NCBI GenBank assembly: GCA_943328975.2
Contig: CALQCC020000011.1
Span: 53,470-117,469 of the forward strand
DNA from: Bordetella parapertussis
GTDB taxonomy: Bacteria; Acidobacteriota; Terriglobia; Bryobacterales; Bryobacteraceae
Direction of reading: 5' to 3'
Length of the DNA: 64,000 nt
Each line of letters opens with the position of its first letter. Position 1 is the first letter of the stretch. A program made the translations under genes and the position numbers. The notes beneath the pieces were generated by a model. That model worked only from the letters and a program-made list of their open reading frames with translations, did not search any database and had not been told where the DNA came from. This document shows, one piece after another, positions 17,074 to 25,460 of the stretch.

Positions 17074-18501
17074 ATGACGACTTCGACCCACCGGGCGTTC
17101 TGGATCTTCCTCACCGGCATCCTGCTCATTTCGCGCATGGCGCATTTGAACATCTTGTGGGCCGACGAGGACTACCATCTCGCAGTCGCGATCCAAACAT
17201 TTCATGGCAAAATGTTGTACCGCGATATCTGGTACGACAAGCCTCCCTTGAATGCGCTACTGCTGACGCTGATCGGCGGATATCCGGGTTGGCCGCTACG
17301 CCTCGCCTCAGTGGCGATGGAGTTGGCCGGAGCAGCGGTGGCCTTCCGGTTCGCCAGCCGCCTGTGGGGATCGCGCGAAGGCTACGTTGCTGCCGCAGCG
17401 TTCGCGTTCTTCCACGTCTTCTATTTCGCCGCGACCGTGATCCCAGTGGAGCCGGACACGCTCATGATCCTGCCTCACTTGCTGGCGGTCTACTGGGCCT
17501 GGAGCAAGCGCCCCCTGCTGGCGGGGCTGGCCGCGGGCTGGGCATTCTTGCTGAACACGAAAGGCCTATTCGTGCTGGCCGCGTGTTTCCTGTTCTACCC
17601 GGCGGGGTGGCTCATGCTCGCGGTGGGATTCGCCGCTCCCTGCGCCGTGATGGGAGCCTGGCTGATTTCGCAGGGTGCCTTCCCCGCTTACGTGGATCAA
17701 GTGTGGCGCTGGGGCATGCTGTATGCCGCCAACCCGCCACCCGAACCGTTTTCCACTCCTCTGGTCCGCTTGGGAAACTGGCTCGCATTCCACAGTGCTC
17801 TGGTGTTGGGAGCAGCGTTCGCATGGCGGCGAATTGAGGATGTCTCGCTGCGCTGGAAGCTAGTCGGCTGGCTGGGGATCTCCCTCATCGCCGCGACCAT
17901 CGGATGGCGCTTGCCGCCGCACTATTTGAACCAATTGTTCCCTGCCCTGGTGATCCTGGGATCGTGCGGCCTCGCGGCATTACTCGTGCGGCGCTCCTGG
18001 TGGCAAGTGATCCTGCTGGCCGCCGTGGTGATTCCCATCGCGCGCTTCACGCCGCGTTATGTAGAACTGATCGCCGAGGACCTGCGCGGCGCGGCCCACA
18101 GCTGGCGCGACGTTTCGATGGACCGGGAGAGCCGCGAAGGTGCCGAGTTCCTGCGGCAGATTGCGCGTCCCAACGACACGATTTTTGTCTGGGGCTACCG
18201 GCCGAACGTGGTCGCGTATTCTCGCTTGCCCATAGCCGGACGCATGTGGGAATCGCAGCCCATCACGATGGTTCCGGCCGACCGGCATCTCAAACTCTAC
18301 GAACCGCTCGACGCCGAATGGGCGGCGCGGAATCAGGAAGAATTGCTCCGAACGAAACCCACCATCATCGTCGACGGGTTGTCGGCCTACAATCCGCAAC
18401 TTGACCTGCAGCAGCTCCCTCGTCTGGCGGAATGGATGAAGCGCTACTGCAAGGTCGGCTCGGCTGGACGCGGCATGACCGTGTACCGGCTGTGCCAGTA
18501 G
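17074..18501 (+). CDS. GT39-type membrane glycosyltransferase
   Basis: 475-aa polytopic protein with about ten membrane helices. The N-terminal periplasmic loop has the acidic motif of PMT/ArnT-like lipid-linked sugar transferases (ADEDYHLAVAI) followed by YRDIWYDKPPLNALLL. These enzymes move a sugar from a polyprenyl-phosphate donor to a lipid or protein on the periplasmic side. The acceptor cannot be inferred. I use the ATG at 17074; a TTG one codon earlier opens the frame. The lipoprotein gene follows after 17 bases. A second GT39 protein is at 35192. Confidence 0.82.
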   Translation: MTTSTHRAFWIFLTGILLISRMAHLNILWADEDYHLAVAIQTFHGKMLYRDIWYDKPPLNALLLTLIGGYPGWPLRLASVAMELAGAAVAFRFASRLWGSREGYVAAAAFAFFHVFYFAATVIPVEPDTLMILPHLLAVYWAWSKRPLLAGLAAGWAFLLNTKGLFVLAACFLFYPAGWLMLAVGFAAPCAVMGAWLISQGAFPAYVDQVWRWGMLYAANPPPEPFSTPLVRLGNWLAFHSALVLGAAFAWRRIEDVSLRWKLVGWLGISLIAATIGWRLPPHYLNQLFPALVILGSCGLAALLVRRSWWQVILLAAVVIPIARFTPRYVELIAEDLRGAAHSWRDVSMDRESREGAEFLRQIARPNDTIFVWGYRPNVVAYSRLPIAGRMWESQPITMVPADRHLKLYEPLDAEWAARNQEELLRTKPTIIVDGLSAYNPQLDLQQLPRLAEWMKRYCKVGSAGRGMTVYRLCQ

Positions 18502-18518
18502 CGTTATTCTTGAAGCTT

Positions 18519-19034
18519 ATGAGAACGCGGAGATGGATGTTGGTGGCTTGCGTGTTGCTGCTCGCTGGATGTAAGCGGCAGGCTGCCGAGACGGAAGTTG
18601 CGAAGGAAAAAGCCGCGGATCTGGCTAGCGCGTTTAGCATGAGCGATCCCCAGGCAGTCGCGCAGATGACGCACGGTTTCTATTCGCTGGAGAACGGCTG
18701 GCGCTGGGTTGCGTCCAAGTTCGGAGTAACGCTTGCGCCTCCCGAAGGCCCCGCGCGCGCGGCGCAATTGGAATTGAAGTTCGCCTTGCCCTCGGGCGTG
18801 TTCGATCGCATGGGAGCCGTTACACTCTCCGCCACCGTGGACGGAAAACCCTTGGCACCGGAGACATTTTCCGCCGCCGGAAATCAGACCTACACCCGCG
18901 AACTGGCCGCAGGCACGTTTGGCCCCGGCCCGGTGGCGATTGAGTTCTCCACCGACAAAGCCTTGCCCCCCGGCGGTGGAGATGCTCGGGAGCTGGCGCT
19001 CATCGTGACCCGCGTGGGCCTGACCGCGAAATAA
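18519..19034 (+). CDS. Predicted lipoprotein
   Basis: 171 aa with a clear lipobox: positive start (RTRRW), hydrophobic stretch and LLLAGC, so cleavage before Cys17 and lipid anchoring are expected. Residues after it are charged (KEKAADLASAF), then a beta-rich domain (LELKFALPSGVFDRMG, VTLSATVDGKPL, VAIEFSTDKALPP). No known family. The open frame extends upstream to 18432 within the glycosyltransferase gene, but the lipobox fixes the ATG at 18519. Possibly cotranscribed with the GT39 gene. Convergent with the dioxygenase. Confidence 0.8.
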   Translation: MRTRRWMLVACVLLLAGCKRQAAETEVAKEKAADLASAFSMSDPQAVAQMTHGFYSLENGWRWVASKFGVTLAPPEGPARAAQLELKFALPSGVFDRMGAVTLSATVDGKPLAPETFSAAGNQTYTRELAAGTFGPGPVAIEFSTDKALPPGGGDARELALIVTRVGLTAK

Positions 19035-19054
19035 CGCCGCTCCCGGCTGACTAC

Positions 19055-19960
19055 TTACGCCTTGGTGATCTGCGACGGATCCGCGCCCACGCGGCCCGTT
19101 CCAATCTTCGAGGAATGCGCCAATTGGAAATCGTAGTGGATCGACGGCAGACCCTTGATCGGCGCATTCGCGTCGTCTTTGTTGACTTGAATCACTAGCG
19201 AGTCCGTCACGCCGAACACGGTGTCCGAATCGATATGGTCGTCGCCGGCGGTGTAGAGCGCCGTCGCCAGTTCACGATACCCAGGCGCGCCGATCATGAA
19301 GTGAATGTGCGATGGGCGATAGCCGTGGCGTTTCTGCGCAATAATCATGCCGCCCACCGGACCATCCATGGGAATCATGTAGCCCAACGGAATCACCGTG
19401 CGCAGATAGTATTTACCCTCGGCATCGGCATGGAAATGGCCGCGCATGTCCATGCTGGGCACTTCAACACCGGCCTGTTTTTGCAGGTCGTAGGCACCGT
19501 CTTCATCCGTCTGCCAGATTTCGATCGACGCGTTGGGAATGCCCTTCCCGTCCGCATCCGTTACCTGCCCGTAAATCACTACCTGCTGACGTGGACTATT
19601 CACGATGCAATCGCCCAGATTCATTTCCGGCGAGCCTTCGCGGTAGAACGGTCCCAACAAACTCGACTTCGTGGAATCCTCTGTGCCCCGCTTGTCATGC
19701 AGCGCGTTGATCAGCGCGCTGAAGCCCAGCGTGTCCGACAGCAGAATAAATTCCTGCCGGAACGGCGTGCACTTCTGGCCGACCTCCGTCAAAAACGTGA
19801 TCCCTTGAATCCACTCTGCTGGCGTCAGATCGACGTCGCGAGCAAATTGATGCAGGTGTCGCACGAGCGACTCCATGATCTGCTTCAGGCGAGGGTCAGG
19901 GGTGCTGGACATCTGCTCCAGGGCAGCGTCGGTGATGGTGTTGTGGTCGATGGCGCGCAT
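19055..19960 (-). CDS. Intradiol ring-cleavage dioxygenase (catechol/hydroxyquinol 1,2-type)
   Basis: 301 aa. An N-terminal helical region typical of catechol dioxygenases (to about residue 105) precedes the beta-sandwich catalytic domain. Likely non-haem Fe(III) ligands are visible: Tyr in IWQTDEDGAYD, Tyr in IPLGYMIP and the two His of RPSHIHFM. The family opens catechol or hydroxyquinol between the hydroxyls to cis,cis-muconates. No other aromatic pathway gene is nearby; instead it follows PDxSGVW and DUF6152 genes in one operon (10-base gap). Substrate is uncertain. Confidence 0.88.
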   Translation of the reverse strand: MRAIDHNTITDAALEQMSSTPDPRLKQIMESLVRHLHQFARDVDLTPAEWIQGITFLTEVGQKCTPFRQEFILLSDTLGFSALINALHDKRGTEDSTKSSLLGPFYREGSPEMNLGDCIVNSPRQQVVIYGQVTDADGKGIPNASIEIWQTDEDGAYDLQKQAGVEVPSMDMRGHFHADAEGKYYLRTVIPLGYMIPMDGPVGGMIIAQKRHGYRPSHIHFMIGAPGYRELATALYTAGDDHIDSDTVFGVTDSLVIQVNKDDANAPIKGLPSIHYDFQLAHSSKIGTGRVGADPSQITKA

Positions 19961-19970
19961 AGGTTGTAGT

Positions 19971-20729
19971 TTACTTCGCTTTTCCTTTCAACATCTCTTC
20001 GAATCGCACGATGTCTTCGTTGTTTTCGCCGCACTCGTATTCGCGCACGCGATCCCCGGCCCGCAGACGTATGGAGGCCCGCTGGTTGTAGGTTTTGGTG
20101 AAGACCACGGGATCTTCCAACTTCACTTCATAGAGGATGGTGTCAAAGTCGGTTCTCGTGAAGCGCTCCGTCACATGGAGCTTCTCGCTATGAATCGTCC
20201 CGACGCCACCCAGCCACGTTTTGTCATTGAAGCCGATCACGTCGACCACCAGCGTATTGCCATCCCAAGTACCGACCGAATCGCCCATGAAGCTGGAGTC
20301 GACGTCTTCGGGATGCGGCTTGTTCATCGGCACGATGCGGAACGCGTGGAAGGATTCGTACAGGAAAAGAACTTGATCTTTGGTCTGCGTGATTTGGAAC
20401 GGCATCGGCATCGTAGTGATCCGCGGAACGCCGACCATTAGGCAGCGAGCCATGGGATCGTCGATCCCCCGGCGGTCGAGAAAACCCTGCCGGATCTTCG
20501 CGGCGGCTTCGGTGTAAGGCATGGGCTCGGGCTTGGCGGGCGCGGCGGGGATGCCGGCCGGACCCAAGCGCGCGGCGTTATCATTGCCAACCGCGAAGGA
20601 CAGATTGCCGCCCTGCCATACTCCCGAAAAGTCCGGCTTGCCGTCAGCGGTGCGAGGCACAGGCGGCTTCGCGGGGGCTTGTCCAAAGGCACTCGCACAG
20701 AGAATCAGAGCGACAACGACGCCTCGCAT
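19971..20729 (-). CDS. Secreted PDxSGVW-domain protein
   Basis: 252 aa. Signal peptide (VVVALILCASAFGQ), then the PDxSGVW domain almost alone: RTADGKPDFSGVWQGG, DSSFMGDSVGTWDGNTLVVDVIGF, IHSEKLHVTERF, LEDPVVF, YECGENNEDI. It lacks the extra N-terminal domains seen at 48, 1870 and 2917, so it defines the minimal unit. The ATG at 20729 is one base after the stop of the DUF6152 gene, and the dioxygenase follows 10 bases later. Function unknown; its operon suggests a role alongside oxidation of an aromatic compound. Confidence 0.85.
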   Translation of the reverse strand: MRGVVVALILCASAFGQAPAKPPVPRTADGKPDFSGVWQGGNLSFAVGNDNAARLGPAGIPAAPAKPEPMPYTEAAAKIRQGFLDRRGIDDPMARCLMVGVPRITTMPMPFQITQTKDQVLFLYESFHAFRIVPMNKPHPEDVDSSFMGDSVGTWDGNTLVVDVIGFNDKTWLGGVGTIHSEKLHVTERFTRTDFDTILYEVKLEDPVVFTKTYNQRASIRLRAGDRVREYECGENNEDIVRFEEMLKGKAK

Positions 20730-20730
20730 C

Positions 20731-21129
20731 TCAGTTACCACCCGTACCCGCTGGCGGGCCCGACAGCAACTTGTGACCATCCGCGTTCCAAGTGATTTCA
20801 CGCGAGTGCGCTAGCTTCTCTCCGCTACGAGCCAGCCAGGCAGTGACGGTAATGCGGTCGCCCGGCTTCATCGTTTCGTCTTTCTTCCACCCCTGCCGGA
20901 CCAACATGTTCGGCGGGAAGCCTTCGAACTTCCAATGTTCGACTTCGCCAGCCGGGCCGGCAACGTCCATATAGAAGAACATGTGCGGATTCTGCCAATC
21001 GATTTTCACCACCACGCCGGACTTAGTGACATATTTGTCCCCATCGTATTCAGCGGCGAAAGAATGATGAGCCAGCGCAGCGGAAGCAAACACGGCACCC
21101 GCCAGAACGAGGTTGGTGAGTCTCTTCAT
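20731..21129 (-). CDS. DUF6152-like secreted protein
   Basis: 132 aa. Signal peptide ending ALAHHSFAAEY; the HHS motif right after the cleavage site is characteristic of DUF6152. The mature part is a small OB-like beta barrel (VTKSGVVVKIDWQNPHMFFYMDV, MKPGDRITVTAWLA). The N-terminal His pair could bind copper or another metal (inference). The ATG at 21129 has GAGGAG 7 bases upstream; a TTG two codons earlier is less likely. First gene of a three-gene operon with 19971 and 19055. A second DUF6152 gene is at 43973. Confidence 0.8.
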   Translation of the reverse strand: MKRLTNLVLAGAVFASAALAHHSFAAEYDGDKYVTKSGVVVKIDWQNPHMFFYMDVAGPAGEVEHWKFEGFPPNMLVRQGWKKDETMKPGDRITVTAWLARSGEKLAHSREITWNADGHKLLSGPPAGTGGN

Positions 21130-21196
21130 CGGCAATCTCCTCTGAGCGATTCTGGCACACCTGCCAGCCCTGCAACAGGGGGCGAAGCGTAGCGTC

Positions 21197-22249
21197 CTAC
21201 GCCTTCTTTTCGTCCTTCACCAGCGGCCACATTTTGAAGAACTCCGCGAAGAAGATGAGGCACGGGAAAGTTACGGCCAGCAGCGCCGAAGCAAGCCAAC
21301 GTTCGTAGTCATCGCCCGGAGGTCCAGCCTGAAGATTGCCCGTGACCATCGGAGCGAGCGCTCCGTACATGCGCGCGAGCACCGTCCCGATCGCCATAGC
21401 AGCAACAGCGTTGGCAATTCCCTTCAGCGGCTGCTGCAGGCTCGCGAAGAGCGAGTTGTGCAGCATATTCAAGACCACGATGGTCCCAAAGATGAACGGC
21501 ACCGGGACGTTCACCATGAACGTCAGCGGATTCGTACCCATCGCAATGACGCCGACGTAGAACATTCCGCCACCGAGCACAAAACACAGAATGGTCCACA
21601 CAATACCGAGGTTCGGCTGCTTCATGATCGACGGCGACGTCGTCAACGGCCACAGATCGAAGTGCAGCAGCAGGAACATGATGCTGATCGCGGAAAGGTA
21701 GAACACGATGGCCCGGTTGGCGTTGAAGAGTCCACCTGGATCGAGCGAAGCGACGTACACCGGCGCGCCCACCATGAAATCGTAATTGAAGAAGGTCCGG
21801 AACAGAAGGTAGTTCACCGCATAGCAGGCGACCCACATCAGGATGCCGCTGACGACTTGGTTCTTGCTGATGACGTTAAACGGCCACCCTCCAAACATGA
21901 TGGCGAACCAAAACATAATGATGACGCTGACGATCGTGCACATGATCATCATGGGAGGCGGCGGGCTGATTCCGGCTCCGGCGACTTGCCAGTAGATGGG
22001 CCCGATGACAACGGCGGCGGCCACGCAGACCAGCATCAATACGATCCCCTTCATAGGCTGTGCCATCTTGGCAGCAAAGTCAGGATTCGCGCCCCACGCG
22101 ACGCCCACCACTAGCTCCATCGGGATCAAACACATCAACGCATAACTGACCCACCCGGAAAATAGATCGAAGTCAAACAGCGATATGAAGCCGAGCGAAA
22201 CCGCAATGATGAGGGCAGTGGCAACGAGGCCGAGCACAGGTTGTTTCAT
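21197..22249 (-). CDS. Polytopic membrane protein with internal duplication
   Basis: 350 aa with about nine to ten hydrophobic helices. It is built from two related halves: KQPVLGL (residue 2) and KQPNLGI (about 210) start the repeats, and MAQPMKGIVLMLVC matches LQQPLKGIANAVA later in each. The C-terminus ends FFKMWPLVKDEKK. No transporter signature I recognise. Such pseudo-symmetry is common in transporters and channels, so a transport role is plausible but unproven. Upstream a TATAGT hexamer lies 8 bases from the ATG. Divergent from the TonB receptor. Confidence 0.7.
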   Translation of the reverse strand: MKQPVLGLVATALIIAVSLGFISLFDFDLFSGWVSYALMCLIPMELVVGVAWGANPDFAAKMAQPMKGIVLMLVCVAAAVVIGPIYWQVAGAGISPPPPMMIMCTIVSVIIMFWFAIMFGGWPFNVISKNQVVSGILMWVACYAVNYLLFRTFFNYDFMVGAPVYVASLDPGGLFNANRAIVFYLSAISIMFLLLHFDLWPLTTSPSIMKQPNLGIVWTILCFVLGGGMFYVGVIAMGTNPLTFMVNVPVPFIFGTIVVLNMLHNSLFASLQQPLKGIANAVAAMAIGTVLARMYGALAPMVTGNLQAGPPGDDYERWLASALLAVTFPCLIFFAEFFKMWPLVKDEKKA

Positions 22250-22257
22250 GGAGCGTA

Positions 22258-22263
22258 ACTATA
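22258..22263 (-). promoter_or_regulatory. Candidate -10 element
   Basis: TATAGT on the minus strand, 8 bases before the ATG at 22249. No clear -35 at the usual spacing. Confidence 0.3.
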
Positions 22264-22333
22264 TCACAGCCCGCAACTATAGGACTCGGCAGCCGCCGTT
22301 ATTCGAGTTGTCGCACAGTCTTCATTGAACCGT

Positions 22334-22348
22334 TACGGAGTCTCCGTA
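22334..22348 (+). promoter_or_regulatory. Palindrome in the leader of the TonB receptor gene
   Basis: TACGGAG-T-CTCCGTA, two perfect 7-base arms around one base, ends 10 bases before the ATG at 22359. It could be a repressor site or, in RNA, a short hairpin close to the ribosome binding region. Confidence 0.4.
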
Positions 22349-22358
22349 TCGTAGTTCC

Positions 22359-25292
22359 ATGCGTAATATATTCAGGTGGGTAATGTGTCTCTTGTGGACG
22401 GCCATGGCCTTCGGCCAGTCTCAGTTCGGAGGAGCTTCTTTAAGCGGGTTGATTACAGACCCTTCGGGAGCCGTGATCGCGAACGCAAAGATCACCGCGA
22501 CACAGCCGGCGACCAATTCGTCGCGGGAAACAGAATCGACCGGACAAGGGTTCTATAGTTTTTCGTCTCTCACCCCAGGCTCGTATGACTTGAGCATCGA
22601 AGCTTCGGGGTTCAAGACGGCCAAGCGCACCGGGATCACGCTCAGCGTCGGCGCGACGGCGTCACTCGACATCGCCCTGGAAATTGGCACCCCTTCGGAA
22701 GTCATCACCGTCACCGAAGAAGCTCCCATGGTGGAGACGGCGCGCTCACAAACCGCCACCGTCATCAATAGCAGAGCGGTATCCGACCTCCCCATCAATG
22801 GCCGCAACTTCCTCGACTTCACAGCACTGACCCCGGGCGTAGTAAAAGACCCGACGCGTGGCGGCGACCTGACGTTCGGCGGCCAGCGCGGCACGCTGAA
22901 CAGCCTGCAAGTCGACGGCACCGATTCCAACAACGTCTTCTTCGGCCAGTCCACTGGCCGCGCCGGATCGGGCCGCAGTCCCTATAGCTTCAGCCAGGAC
23001 GCCGTCCAAGAATTCCAAGTATCGACAAACTCTTTCGCAGCCGAGATTGGGCGCGCGGGCGGCGGCGTGGTGAACGTCATCACCAAGAGCGGAACCAACG
23101 CCTTCCACGGAACGGTCTTCGAATTCTTCCGCGATCGCGGCCTCAATGCCAACACCTTCGTCAACAACCGCAATGGTGCCCGCAAGGGGCAGTATCACTA
23201 CAATCAATTCGGCGGGAACATCGGCGGTCCCGTGGTCAAAAACAAGCTGTTCTTCTTCTTTGACGTCGATTCCCAGCGCAATAGTGAGTCGATCACGACC
23301 GTGTTGGCCGGAGGTGCCGCGCCGGCCGATGCCGCGTCGCAAGCTGCACGCCAGATCTTGCTAGGCTACGTCGGTCAGTATCCGCGCAAACTCGACAACA
23401 ACGTTTTCCTATTGAAGGGCGACTACAACATCAGCAGCACGCAGCGGCTCAGCCTGCGCTACAATTCCAACCGCTTCACCGGCACCAACTTTGAGAACGG
23501 CGGCGCACAGAGCGCCCTGGAGCATACCGGCAACAGCAAGGTCTCCACGCAGAACTTCTCGGGAAGCCATTCGTGGGTCTTGTCCCCGTCGATGGTGCTG
23601 GAATCCCGCGTCACGTTTACGAAGGACGACGAACCCGGCGAAGCGAACAGCACGGCTCCCGAAGCGATCATCCGTCAGGGTGGCCAGAACGTCATGAGCA
23701 TCGGGCGCAATAGCTTCAGCCCGCGCTACACCAACGCGAAGACGGTTCAGTGGGCCGAAGCGTTTTCCTGGATTCACGGCAACCACACCGCGAAGTTCGG
23801 CGTGGACCTGATCACGCAACACATCGACAACTTCTTCCCCGGCAACTTCAGCGGATCCTACATCTTCAACAGCTACGCCGACTTCTTCAACAAGACTCCG
23901 GCCAGCTTCACCCAGGCCTTCGCGGGCGCCAACACCGATGGCCCGTTGACCAAGCCGAACGTGAACGAATCGGCGTTCTACCTGCAGGATTCGTGGCGCG
24001 CCACCAGTCGCCTTACGCTGAACTACGGACTGCGCTATGACATGTTTGCTTACGCCCAGCCCAAGGTGCAGAACCCCAACGCGGCGCTGCTGGCGGCCAA
24101 CCTCGACACCAGCTACATCAATCGCGACAAAAACAACTGGGCCCCGCGCGTCGGCTTCGCCTACAAAGTGAATCGCAGCGGCACCACCATGATCCGCGGC
24201 GGATGGGGCATGTACTACGGCCGCACGCCCTCCATCATGACCGGCACAGCAATGTCACAGAACGGCATCCAGGTGCAAACCTACACGCTGACCGCGAACT
24301 TCCCGACTTATCTGAATATCTTGACCGCTCCTCCCACGTTGAACCGTACGCCGGACATCTACGTGTTCGCGAAAGACTACGTGCAGCCCCTGACGCACCA
24401 ATGGAGCTTCAATGTGGAACAGGCGCTGGGTAATGACTACGCGCTCACCATCGGTTACCTCGGCGTGCGCGGCGAGCATCTCAGCCGCACCCGCGACATC
24501 AATCGTTTCCCGGGCGAGCCGACAACGCTGACCTACTCCACCGGCGGAACGGCGACCATCCTACGCTACAACGGTCGACCCAACACCAGCTTCGGACGCA
24601 TCAGCCTCTTCGACAGCGGCGCGGATTCCATCTATCACGGCGGCTTCGTGCAGTTGTCCAAACGCTTCTCGAAGAATTTCCAAGTTCAAACCTCTTACAC
24701 GTACTCCAAGGTCATCGACTCCAAGCCTGACTTCACCTCGGTGGTGGTCGGCACCGACGACAGTAAGAACCCTCAGGACCAACTCAACGCGAACCTGGAA
24801 CGTGGCCGCGGCAACGCCGACATTACCCACAAGTTCGTGTTCTCCGGCATCTGGGACGTCGACTACGCGCGCGCTTTGAGCAACCCGGTCCTGCGCCACC
24901 TGCTGCGCGGCTACCAACTCTCCATCATTTCCAACGTCCAGAGCGGTCGTCCGTTCACCGCAACCGTCGGGAGCGATCCTAACAACGACGGCAACACGGC
25001 CACGGACCGTCCGCTGGGCTACGACCGCAACACCATCGGCGGGCCCAATTTCCTCACCGCCGATATGCGCCTCACCCGCGACATCCCGCTGGTCTCCGAA
25101 CGGGTGAAGCTTCGCTTGATCTTCGAAGCCTTCAACGTGACCAATCGGGCGAACTTCACGGCCCTCAACACCGCCGCGTTCACCTTCAACGCGACCACGC
25201 GGGTCCTCACCCCCACCACCAACTTCGGGACCGTCACGGGCACCACCGCCGATCCCCGCATCGTGCAGTTGGCCGCGAAGATCACCTTCTAA
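22359..25292 (+). CDS. TonB-dependent receptor with carboxypeptidase-regulatory domain (Oar-like)
   Basis: 977-aa outer-membrane protein. Signal peptide (MCLLWTAMAFGQ), then a CarboxypepD_reg domain (residues about 22-105: GASLSGLITDPSGAVI, GFYSFSSLTPGSYDL), a plug-like domain (VSDLPINGRNFLDF, QEFQVSTNSFAAEIGRAGGGVVNVITKSG) and a long beta barrel ending in the aromatic residue expected of outer-membrane barrels (AKITF). Acidobacteria carry many such receptors for polymers or peptides taken up through TonB. The ligand is not indicated. Followed by a strong stem-loop. Confidence 0.92.
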   Translation: MRNIFRWVMCLLWTAMAFGQSQFGGASLSGLITDPSGAVIANAKITATQPATNSSRETESTGQGFYSFSSLTPGSYDLSIEASGFKTAKRTGITLSVGATASLDIALEIGTPSEVITVTEEAPMVETARSQTATVINSRAVSDLPINGRNFLDFTALTPGVVKDPTRGGDLTFGGQRGTLNSLQVDGTDSNNVFFGQSTGRAGSGRSPYSFSQDAVQEFQVSTNSFAAEIGRAGGGVVNVITKSGTNAFHGTVFEFFRDRGLNANTFVNNRNGARKGQYHYNQFGGNIGGPVVKNKLFFFFDVDSQRNSESITTVLAGGAAPADAASQAARQILLGYVGQYPRKLDNNVFLLKGDYNISSTQRLSLRYNSNRFTGTNFENGGAQSALEHTGNSKVSTQNFSGSHSWVLSPSMVLESRVTFTKDDEPGEANSTAPEAIIRQGGQNVMSIGRNSFSPRYTNAKTVQWAEAFSWIHGNHTAKFGVDLITQHIDNFFPGNFSGSYIFNSYADFFNKTPASFTQAFAGANTDGPLTKPNVNESAFYLQDSWRATSRLTLNYGLRYDMFAYAQPKVQNPNAALLAANLDTSYINRDKNNWAPRVGFAYKVNRSGTTMIRGGWGMYYGRTPSIMTGTAMSQNGIQVQTYTLTANFPTYLNILTAPPTLNRTPDIYVFAKDYVQPLTHQWSFNVEQALGNDYALTIGYLGVRGEHLSRTRDINRFPGEPTTLTYSTGGTATILRYNGRPNTSFGRISLFDSGADSIYHGGFVQLSKRFSKNFQVQTSYTYSKVIDSKPDFTSVVVGTDDSKNPQDQLNANLERGRGNADITHKFVFSGIWDVDYARALSNPVLRHLLRGYQLSIISNVQSGRPFTATVGSDPNNDGNTATDRPLGYDRNTIGGPNFLTADMRLTRDIPLVSERVKLRLIFEAFNVTNRANFTALNTAAFTFNATTRVLTPTTNFGTVTGTTADPRIVQLAAKITF

Positions 25293-25311
25293 CTCACCGC
25301 TACCCTGAAAC

Positions 25312-25341
25312 GCGGGGATCTGGCTTCAAACAGATCCCCGC
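25312..25341 (+). terminator. Stem-loop terminator after the TonB receptor gene
   Basis: GCGGGGATCTG (25312..25322) and CAGATCCCCGC (25331..25341) form a perfect 11-base-pair stem with an 8-base loop, 20 bases after the stop codon. A T-rich stretch is not directly adjacent, so termination efficiency is uncertain. Confidence 0.7.
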
Positions 25342-25408
25342 ACCCCTCCCGCATTTTCCTGCAACTTTCCTGCCCCGTAAGTCTCTAATAGGACAGGAGC
25401 CTTTCGAT

Positions 25409-25448
25409 CTCCCTAATGTTGACAGAGAATAGGGAGTATTCTTACAAT
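25409..25448 (+). promoter_or_regulatory. Promoter of the cysteine operon with an overlapping inverted repeat
   Basis: TTGACA (25419..25424) and TACAAT (25443..25448) are near-consensus sigma-70 elements spaced by 18 bases. CTCCCTA (25409..25415) and TAGGGAG (25430..25436) are perfect 7-base inverted arms that enclose the -35, a good position for a repressor. The predicted start site is only about 6 bases before the ATG at 25461. Confidence 0.6.
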
Positions 25449-25460
25449 CACTGTATCCCC

